From NCBI RefSeq assembly GCF_014696435.1, contig NZ_JACJQG010000080.1, forward strand, positions 1 through 43,693: a stretch of DNA of 43,693 bases, read 5' to 3'. Both the position numbers and the translations under genes were made by a program. Shown one piece after another: positions 17,412 through 24,634 of the stretch (position 1 is the first letter of the stretch; the number at the start of each line of letters is the position of its first letter). Origin of the DNA: Calothrix anomala FACHB-343. GTDB taxonomy: Bacteria > Cyanobacteriota > Cyanobacteriia > Cyanobacteriales > Nostocaceae. The notes under the pieces are model-generated. The model worked only from the letters and a program-made list of their open reading frames with translations, did no database searches and had not been told where the DNA came from.

Positions 17412-18952
17412 GGAACCGCAAAGAACCGATGAAAAGAAATATCCACAGGTACCACAGTAAAAGGCAGATGTTATTCGGAATCCAAAATGGCAAGAAGTTG
17501 ATTTATGCTTTGGTAATTGCTTTTGCCTTTGTACTTTTGACTTTTAACTTTTCTTTAGCGGCGACAGCAGCAGCCAAGCATTACACGGAGTTGCAGTTAC
17601 CACCGTTACCACAGGTTAAGTTACCTAAATACGAGCGCTTTGTCTTGCGCAATGGCTTGGTAGTTTATTTAATGGAGGATCGCGAGTTACCATTGATAGG
17701 CGGTACGGCGTTGGTACGCACGGGAAGTCGCCTAGAACCCGCAGATAAAGTTGGCTTGGCTGACTTTACAGGTGAGGTAATGCGAACTGGGGGAACGAAG
17801 AAGCATTCCCCCGACGAACTCAACCAAATCTTGGAACAACGCGCCGCTTCGGTAGAAGCTGGAATTGGTGAAGCTTCTGGTAGTGTGAGTTTTGAAGCAC
17901 TAACAGAAGATTTAGAGACAGTGTTTGGCTTATTTACTGAGGTGTTGCGGGAGCCAGTATTTGCCCAAGAAAAGTTAGATTTGGCGAAAAATCAGGAAAA
18001 AGGTAGTATTTCTCGCCGTAATGACGATCCTCATGCTATAGCAAGTCGGGAATTCCGCAAATTAATCTATGGTAAAGATAGCCCCTATGGGCGGACTACA
18101 GAGTATGCTTCCATAGAGAAGATTTCCCGTGAGGATTTGCTGAAGTTTTATCAGCAATATTTTTACCCGAATAATATAATTTTAGGGATTGTGGGCGATT
18201 TTGACGCGAAAAAAATGCGATCGCTCATTCAAGCCAAGTTAGGCGATTGGAAACCTAACCCCAAATTGGCTAAACCCCAGTTACCACAAGTCACTCAAGC
18301 TAACACTGGCGGCGTGTTTATTGTCAATCAGCCGCAGTTAACCCAAAGTAATATTTTCATTGGGCATTTAGGCGGAAGGTTAGACAATCCTGATTATGCA
18401 GCGTTAGATGTAGTTAATGGTGTATTGAATGGATTTGGCGGACGATTATTTAATGAAGTGCGATCGCGCCAAGGTCTAGCTTATTCAGTATACGGTCAAT
18501 GGAGTCCCCGTTACGATTATCCCGGACTTTTCATTGCTGGGGGACAAACGCGATCGCAAACTACAGTCCAATTCGTCAAAGCCTTACAAGCAGAAATTAA
18601 GCGTTTGCAAACTCAAAGAGTCACGCCACAAGAACTAGCTTACGCCAAAGAATCTACCCTCAATTCCTTTGTTTTCAACTTTGAAAACCCTAACCAAACC
18701 ATCTCACGCTTAATGCGATATGAATATTATGGTTATCCATCTGATTTTATCTTTCGCTATCAAAAAGCCGTAGCCGCCACCACAGCCGCCGATGTGCAAC
18801 GGGTAGCCAAGGAATATCTTAAACCAGAAAGTTTGGTAACTTTAGTAGTCGGAAATCAAAAAGAAATTCAACCACCTTTAACTCAGTTATCCGCACAAGT
18901 TACACCCATAGATGTAACTATTCCTCCTGCACAACCACAAGCCAAAAATTAA
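17408..18952 (+). CDS. M16 family peptidase-like protein, non-catalytic subunit
   Basis: The 514-residue protein has the same M16 fold as its upstream partner. At the zinc site, where the partner has HFLEH, it reads GLADFTGEVMRTGGT (about 117-131), so it cannot bind zinc there. This matches the alpha-type partner of two-chain M16B peptidases. The Arg-Tyr pair needed for substrate binding is probably in RSRQGLAYSVYGQ (about 355-367). A membrane segment (about 32-52) after a basic start predicts export or anchoring; Met8 (17429) is an alternative start. The 4-base overlap with the upstream stop and the complementary loss of motif argue for a heterodimer. A hairpin with a T-tract follows at 19003-19028. 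Confidence 0.92.
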   Translation: MRNRKEPMKRNIHRYHSKRQMLFGIQNGKKLIYALVIAFAFVLLTFNFSLAATAAAKHYTELQLPPLPQVKLPKYERFVLRNGLVVYLMEDRELPLIGGTALVRTGSRLEPADKVGLADFTGEVMRTGGTKKHSPDELNQILEQRAASVEAGIGEASGSVSFEALTEDLETVFGLFTEVLREPVFAQEKLDLAKNQEKGSISRRNDDPHAIASREFRKLIYGKDSPYGRTTEYASIEKISREDLLKFYQQYFYPNNIILGIVGDFDAKKMRSLIQAKLGDWKPNPKLAKPQLPQVTQANTGGVFIVNQPQLTQSNIFIGHLGGRLDNPDYAALDVVNGVLNGFGGRLFNEVRSRQGLAYSVYGQWSPRYDYPGLFIAGGQTRSQTTVQFVKALQAEIKRLQTQRVTPQELAYAKESTLNSFVFNFENPNQTISRLMRYEYYGYPSDFIFRYQKAVAATTAADVQRVAKEYLKPESLVTLVVGNQKEIQPPLTQLSAQVTPIDVTIPPAQPQAKN

Positions 18953-19002
18953 GCCTTTAATAGCAATTCCCAATTCGTAATCTAAGCAAATATATCCTGT
19001 AG

Positions 19003-19028
19003 GGGTTTAGCATTGCTAAACCCTTTCT
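19003..19028 (+). terminator. Intrinsic terminator after the M16 pair
   Basis: GGGTTTAGCA-t-TGCTAAACCC is a perfect 10-bp stem followed by TTTCTTATA. It lies 51 bases after the M16 operon. Similar GGGGTTTAGCA hairpins are common dispersed units in related cyanobacteria, so it may be a repeat that acts as terminator. Confidence 0.7.
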
Positions 19029-19043
19029 TATATAAAATATAAA

Positions 19044-19147
19044 TATAGCCGTAGCAGCTAAATTAGGACATCAAGCTAAGATAAAATCATACCAATAAAA
19101 GCTTTTCAAGTCTGTCAACAGTCAACAGTCAACGGTCAACAGCTATA
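19044..19147. repeat. Short MITE-like dispersed element, copy B
   Basis: Shares with 10234-10330 the ends (TATAGC...AGCTATA), the core ATTAGGACATCAAGCTAAGATAAAA and terminal heptamers (GTCAACAGTCAACGGTCAAC). It lies right after the stop of the second isomerase-like gene. Confidence 0.65.
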
Positions 19148-19165
19148 TCTTTCTATCTATCTTTC

Positions 19166-19897
19166 TCAAGAAATCAACATATATTCTAGCTCTTGATGTA
19201 ACCAATTATTAAACATATCATTGAGAATTTCTTGATAACGTTCTGGGGTTAATGTAGCCGGAATAAACTCATCAACCCAAAAAAGATGATAACCTTGCTC
19301 GCTTTTTAAAGGGCCGATCAATTCTTCAGTAGAAGAGCTAAATAAAGCCGCAGCAATATCTGGCTCCAGCGCAAACCGATAAATATTACCTTCATAACCA
19401 CAATGCTTGCGGCGTTGCATATCTATATCATAAATATGCGCCGCATCATAAAAAGTAATTTCCGCTTCTGCAATTTGATAGTAAATTTCTTGCGCGAGTT
19501 TTTCTGATTCTACCATGATTTGGTAGAGGCTAACTTGCTCAAATTCAAGCTGATTTTCAATAAAAAATAACTCTACATCTTGGGCAAATAATGCTTCGGC
19601 TAACTTCTTTGATAATAAGCGATCGCGAATTCCTATTTCCCAATCCTCAGCAGAAACCAACTGCTCTGCTAACCATGCTAAGGTATCTGAAGCTTTTTCT
19701 AAATGCTTCTCCCGGCGCTGGCGATGGGCTTCCGCTTCAATCTCTGCTGGTGTAACATTTATACCTCTTTCTTGGGCTGTATCATTTATTAATCTTTGAA
19801 ACCAAACTTTTTGACAAACATCTTTAAAATTCATTTCGCTTTTGAGGAGGTTAACAATTTCCTCTGGGTCAACAATTGATTTAGAGAGGTTTATCAT
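19166..19897 (-). CDS. SurA/parvulin-like protein, second copy type
   Basis: The 243-residue protein resembles the isomerase at 10517-11275 in length and layout. It has an N-terminal helical chaperone-like part (about 15-115, CQKVWFQRLINDTAQERGIN; EAEAHRQRREKHLEKASD) and a C-terminal parvulin-like part (about 120-235, YQIMVESEKLAQEIYYQIAE; RFALEPDIAAALFSSSTEEL; GPLKSEQGYHLFWVDEFIP). The parvulin core is more diverged (fewer His/Cys/Met active-site residues can be placed), so catalysis is doubtful and a chaperone role is as likely. There is no signal peptide. No exporter gene is adjacent; the exporter lies 5 kb away with the other copy. Upstream is a gene-poor AT-rich stretch. Confidence 0.75.
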   Translation of the reverse strand: MINLSKSIVDPEEIVNLLKSEMNFKDVCQKVWFQRLINDTAQERGINVTPAEIEAEAHRQRREKHLEKASDTLAWLAEQLVSAEDWEIGIRDRLLSKKLAEALFAQDVELFFIENQLEFEQVSLYQIMVESEKLAQEIYYQIAEAEITFYDAAHIYDIDMQRRKHCGYEGNIYRFALEPDIAAALFSSSTEELIGPLKSEQGYHLFWVDEFIPATLTPERYQEILNDMFNNWLHQELEYMLIS

Positions 19898-20305
19898 AAT
19901 ACTTGATACTTACTAACAACTAAGAAATTTTTCTCAAATTATTTATATATATGAATTAATAAATTTGACTTTACACTTTATGTAAAACTTTTCTGAAACC
20001 TACTTAATCTATAATAAGAAGTAATTTTCATATACTTTTTACTTATGTTTTAGGCTAATTATTGAGAAATTACCGTTACTATTTCTATTCACAAGCGATC
20101 AACTGATACTTTTTATACTCTAGGCGCACCCTTTTCTTATGAAAGTTGGCAAATAATTATCTATACATCTATCTTTAGTAGTAAAAAGTAAAATATTAAC
20201 CTTTTATTAAATAAACATTAACAACAGATTAAATAATTTGGTAATTGCCCCAAACTATTTTACAAAAAGTAAATCGCCTAAAATCCTGACAAATGACTCT
20301 TGTAC

Positions 20306-20365
20306 AGACGCGATTCATCGCGTCTCTAACAAATGGCTATTGTACAGACGCAATTAATCGCGTCT
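20306..20365. repeat. Two copies of the AGACGCGAT hairpin repeat
   Basis: TGTACAGACGCGATTCATCG and its near copy carry the palindrome AGACGCGAT-tc-ATCGCGTCT at 20306-20325, with a slightly changed copy at 20346-20365 (AGACGCAATTAATCGCGTCT). Further copies are at 33954-33973, 35225-35244 and 41219-41238. Confidence 0.85.
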
Positions 20366-20378
20366 CTAACAAATGACA

Positions 20379-20418
20379 AATAAAAAACTGGAAGCCATAC
20401 AAATTATGAGCTTCCAGT
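20379..20418 (-). terminator. Intrinsic terminator facing left
   Basis: A perfect 9-bp stem ACTGGAAGC/GCTTCCAGT (20387-20395 with 20410-20418) is followed, when read on the minus strand, by TTTTTTATTTG. It would stop transcripts entering from the right, where no minus-strand protein gene is found before the HetP-like gene at 21657. Confidence 0.65.
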
Positions 20419-20454
20419 ATTAATAATATAAATTGCTAATTTCTTAAACAGCTT

Positions 20455-20612
20455 TGACATACTCCCCAGCCTAAAGGCGTGGGGATTCTGGGTTCAAACA
20501 ACAGTTGCAGGCATAGCCCGTCTTACACTATCTCGCCCGACAGACAATGCCCTGCCTGTTTGCACAATTCTATCAAAAAGCCGTCCTTAAAGGACGGGGC
20601 TTTAGACCCAGG
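20455..20612. mobile_element. IS200/IS605-type mini-element (transposase deleted)
   Basis: The left end carries ACTCCCCAGCCTAAAGGCGT, which folds as CCCC-a-GCC-taaa-GGC-gt-GGGG, the typical subterminal hairpin of IS200/IS605 elements. The right end carries GCCGTCCTTAAAGGACGGGG, a second typical hairpin. Only about 80 bases lie between the two ends and no tnpA or tnpB remains, so this is a non-autonomous derivative of the PATE kind. Exact ends were not confirmed. Confidence 0.75.
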
Positions 20613-21656
20613 TTTTTGGTAACTTTCTTGATAGTAGTCTCAGAGCTATAAGCTTCACCAACATTGACGAGAATTTAACTGTCACTGTTTCAAATTTCCA
20701 CTCCTGCTAAAAGTGCTAAATATGATTTGTGGAAATAAAACCATACTAACCACAGTCAAGGAAGTTTTATCAGCATCGCTCCCACCATCTGTAAACTAGG
20801 TGAGAGCAATTCAAAGTTGAGAATGGGAGAATTCACAACTTTTACTTTTTATAGCTCAAGCTTCCTGGGAAAAAGAACCACCATCAGCAACAGTCGAAGT
20901 TTTAGTCTTGATGTTGGATTTATTTACTCTCAAAGACATGGAATATATTTCACGAGCGGAACTCATCATTGATTTTGTTCCCATGCATGAAATTAGCTGG
21001 TTAATTAGCTATTTTTCAGTTGGCATTTATAAATTTATAAAATTTTCTCGCCTAATTAGTGCCAAATTGGCAGAATTCATTATAAAAAATGGTCTTTTTT
21101 TAAGAAACTTTACCTAGATACAACTTTGAGTAATATTTGCTTACTATTTTTTTAATTTCTGTTGAGTTTTCTATGATTAAAATAATATATACAGTTTAAC
21201 TATTAGGCTAAATACGCTATAATCAGGAACACAATATCACCTCAATTCAATATCAATATTTCTAGAGAGCAAAAAGCAGTCCCCCTACTTTAGGGGGAAG
21301 CTAAAGTTCAACATTGTAAATTTTGGTATCACAAAGCAAATCTGTCCGCTAGATTTCTACAAGCCTTAGATATAAGGCCAAACATAATTATAAACCTGCC
21401 GTGCTATAAATTCTCAATCTGCATGGCAAATAGGCAGCTATTTAATTAACTGCAAATCTCCAGATATTGAATTCAGAAATGGGTAAATAAAACTTGCAGA
21501 GATTGAAAGCAGAATCTATTACAGCACGGCGTCAATAAACTATCCAATGGAAATATTCTCATCCCTAGCGAAAAGGTAATTAAGAATTACACATTTCGCA
21601 AAGTGCTAGTAGAGAAATTTCTCGCTGGAATTTTGATTTGATTGCTGTTATTGAAT

Positions 21657-22037
21657 CTACTTTGCTAACCACTTTTCTTTGGGAGTACGCATTTCTGTTT
21701 TTTGTTTGCTCACAACTTCTAGATAAGCTAAGTCCTTAATTTTGGCTAAACAGCCAGGAGAAACATTCTTCTCAGAGCGTTTCTCTGGAGATTGTTGATT
21801 TAAATTTATGTTGGGGTTTTGCTGCTGCTTTGAGCGATTCAGCAGCGAGTTTTCTTTAAGTAACCGATTGTAGGTACGGTAAGGAATGTAATGTAAAGGA
21901 TTGTAGCCCGCAAACCGTAGCATTAAAACACAAGCCCAGGAATACTTTCCAGCTAAAATTGCTTCTACTACTTGGTCAAATTGTTCGGGAGGAATCGAGT
22001 CTTTTAATTTGCTAATGCTAGGAATCTCTTGGTTCAT
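21657..22037 (-). CDS. HetP-like heterocyst commitment family protein
   Basis: About 126 residues from the ATG at 22037; the frame is open to a TTG at 22082, but the ATG is the better start. The strongly conserved block is [20 protein letters not shown] followed by [20 protein letters not shown] and YNRLLKEN (about residues 16-63 from this start), which I recognise as the HetP family core. HetP and its paralogues in Nostoc/Anabaena control the commitment step of heterocyst formation. The C-terminal half is Asn/Gln/Ser-rich and then basic, and probably disordered. Whether this is HetP itself or one of the paralogues cannot be told. The gene lies alone in AT-rich DNA, as expected for a developmentally controlled gene, but I found no clear NtcA site (GTA-N8-TAC) upstream. 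Confidence 0.85.
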   Translation of the reverse strand: MNQEIPSISKLKDSIPPEQFDQVVEAILAGKYSWACVLMLRFAGYNPLHYIPYRTYNRLLKENSLLNRSKQQQNPNINLNQQSPEKRSEKNVSPGCLAKIKDLAYLEVVSKQKTEMRTPKEKWLAK

Positions 22038-22219
22038 AGTGTTATTTGTCGGGGATAAATTTATCCGATTAATGTTCTGCAATTGGGGTAATTTAAATTG
22101 AAATTAGCAAACAGCTTGATACTGCTTGCATTTGCTGAATTATTTGCAGCAATATTTTGGTAATGCACTATGAGTAAATCTTGACTGGTGCAAACAAAAA
22201 CAAAAGTTTTGCGCAACTT

Positions 22220-22438
22220 TTAAAATTTATCTTCAATAAAGTTGCTTGCTTGATACCAGTATTTTTCTAATACAGTTACAGTGGGAGTTGCTATAGCAAC
22301 AGCACTGCAATCAATTGATAATGTTGATACTTTTTGCGGAGTAAGATATTTCTGCGGATGGAAATCATAACGCTTCATCCCCAAATTTTCTCCTTGGTTG
22401 GAGGTTTCGACTGCATTTAACCTGATGATTCTTTCCAT
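22220..22438 (-). CDS. Small hypothetical protein upstream of the HetP-like gene
   Basis: The 72-residue frame opens with ATG after a weak AAAGGT. It is hydrophilic and begins MERIIRLNAVETS. A short Val/Ala/Thr-rich stretch (SAVAIATPTVTVLEKYWYQ) lies near its end. It has no signal peptide and no family I recognise. Its place on the same strand, 182 bases before the HetP-like start, suggests a shared transcript, but nothing else proves it is translated. Confidence 0.4.
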   Translation of the reverse strand: MERIIRLNAVETSNQGENLGMKRYDFHPQKYLTPQKVSTLSIDCSAVAIATPTVTVLEKYWYQASNFIEDKF

Positions 22439-24634
22439 GAGCTGACCTTTTCAAAAACTTGAAGATTGTGAATCAAGTTGAATGTGATGCTTTAGCGTAA
22501 CTCTTCAGATAGTCTCCCAAGTTCCACAGTTGTGACTAAGTGGTACTAGCACTGATGGAACAAGCTGCTTTTGCTTTGCAGTTAATCTCAGGTAAAAATT
22601 TACCAATGGCGATTTTAGATGACTGGTAGAAAAAAGTGTCCTGATAGCTCTTGGTAGATGCAGTTTCGTCCTCTAGAAATTTTCTTACTCCTAATCTAAT
22701 TACTGTTCCCTGATAAAAAGATTGTATATTTAGTGACTATGAAATTAGGAGATAATTAGTAAAACTCCTGAAGGATTAGGTTAGTCAAGAAAAATTCTGT
22801 AACCTTGACGTTAAAGAACAACATTTTTATTTATACTACATTTTTGCTGTTAATGTCATCTACCAAAATAGTACATTTATCAGTTAAATTTAGTGATTTC
22901 ATAGTGATTTCTACTTGTGTATTGTGCAACTAGACATTTTGTTACTTATTTTCTAGAGAGTGATGGGTGTTACCCCTCATTTGCTCGGCATGAAAACGTT
23001 TATTTACTTCATACTACTGAAAGATTTTACCATTGACTTTGTTGTTTAACAGCAGAAAAAATCAGCAGTATAGATATTATTAAAAAAATCTTAAGCCTCT
23101 CAAGCTTATTAAAAATAATTCTTAGGAAATCTGGCTAATATATACCAATTTAATTGCTGTAAGCTTTTATATAGCAAGACTTACAGCTTTTAAATGCTAA
23201 GGCGATATTATCCAGCGATCGCTAATATGATGCGATTAGCATTATTAAATTAAAGATAAAAAATTTTTCAAAATACTGGGTTTATGATATGATAGATAAA
23301 CCATCATCACCGGAGCCAACAATGCTCTGGCAAATCAGCCACCTCTACAAAAGTTGTAAATAGCAAAAGTAGCTGATTTAGCACCAAAATAAAATTCTTA
23401 ATTGGCAAAAATCCCAGCTTTAATCTCTAGTATTCTCAGTGTTAATTGCAAAAAGCTAAGTTACTGTTATTTTGGTTACAAACTTTTTTGTTAATTGAGA
23501 TACATAGCAAATTTGAGGTTGTAGAAATTTTAATTAAGTGCTGATGTTGCTATCAGCTTTGACAATCGGAGCTTTTTCCACAATGACACATCGGGAGAAA
23601 GCAGCCAAAATCCTGGAAGTCAGAAATTTAGCTGGATGTAAGGTGAATCAATCAGCTAGAGCGATCGCATCTGCTAACCTGATAACAGCACCTATAGCTG
23701 AGATATTCTCCATTCCCCTGAATTTTGAATAATGCAGAACAGTGCATACCTAAAGGTTAGGGTTATGGGTAAGCATTGTATGTTTAATACAGCAACTAAT
23801 ATCAGTACAAAAAATCGCCCATTCTTTCACTGTTGATTGTTGCTCACTCCAACAGCCTCAGCAAAACGCAATTATTTGTGTCGTTTATCACCAATTGCTT
23901 AGTTATCATTTTCCAGTGGCTGTTTGTAAGTAAAAGTTTAGAAAAAAAAATTACTAGTAGGTACCATGTATCTTTTGCGTAAGTTTTTCATGAATTACTG
24001 ATACATTCTCTTTCAAGGTTAATTAAATTCATCAGTAGAAATTTTTAACTTCATCAAAATTTTACTGACTCTTTAAGAATTTCATATTGATTTTATGACG
24101 TTTTCCTGCATTTAAAGCCGTTTAACATAAATTGTTAAAAATTTATCTTATTTCATAACTAGAAATTTTTTATTCCGATATTTTGCGCTTATAGTATTGA
24201 TTTTGACCCATAACCACTCAAGCTATTTTCTTTATCAAAGTAAAAAATGTTAGTAGTGAACATAAAATTTGTGCAGTTTAGTAACCTGAAGGATTAGAGC
24301 TAGCGATACCGGAAGATGATGACAGCATAGCTTTTCCAGCTTTAATAGTTGACATCTTGCCTGGTATTACTTATATTTTCTGTTGAATTTTGAAACACCC
24401 GGAAAATCACATTACAGATATAAATACACAGTGATTCAGCTACAAGTAAAGTAGGCTGCAAAACGCAAATCATAAAACTTATATATTTTTTTTTATGTAT
24501 CTTTAGTTGCAAATTTCAAAATACTTAAGTAGAGAAGAAGGGGGGCTAGGGGCTAGGGGCTAGAGGGGGAAAAAGAAGCAAAAATTAATTTTCAATGCCC
24601 AATGCCCAATGCCCAATGCCCAATGCCCAATACC
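22439..24634. other. Gene-poor AT-rich region, right part
   Basis: About 2.2 kb with stop codons in all frames except short runs. A 64-residue frame at 23538-23732 starts with GTG and is not believed. The region holds a hairpin-like GGAGCCAACAATGCTCTGG near 23311 and, at its right end, CTAGGGG and CAATGCC heptamers (24541-24632). No tRNA or other known RNA gene was recognised by eye; an unknown RNA or long leader is possible. Confidence 0.5.
24541..24632. repeat. Heptamer repeats
   Basis: GGGCTAG units followed by CCCAATG units directly next to the stop codon of the GH116 gene. Confidence 0.8.

Larger units (their letters stand above)
19898..21656. other. Gene-poor AT-rich region, left part
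   Basis: About 1.8 kb without a convincing gene. It holds two AGACGCGAT hairpins (20306-20325, 20346-20365), a minus-facing terminator (20379-20418), an IS200/IS605-type mini-element (about 20455-20612) and a short GGGGG hairpin near 21282-21298. There is also an inverted repeat with arms at 21398-21406 and 21522-21530. An open frame at about 20823-21117 has no usable early ATG and is not called. Confidence 0.55.

Noticed and set aside
20455-20612. Possible tRNA, because of a GGGTTCAAACA stretch near 20491
   Set aside because: No acceptor stem or anticodon arm fits around it, and it lies within an IS200/IS605-type end structure.
20823-21117. Open frame containing WEKEPPSATVEVLVLMLDLF, possibly a gene remnant
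   Set aside because: The only early starts are internal TTG/ATG, the composition is that of AT-rich random DNA towards the end, and no family was recognised. It could be a decayed gene but cannot be supported.
22600-22613. NtcA-like site GTAAAAATTTAC upstream of the small gene before the HetP-like gene
   Set aside because: The spacing is GTA-N6-TAC, while NtcA needs GTA-N8-TAC.
23538-23732. 64-residue frame with a GTG start in the gene-poor region
   Set aside because: No ribosome binding site, mixed hydrophobic and basic composition, and a HIP1 octamer inside. Chance frame is more likely.
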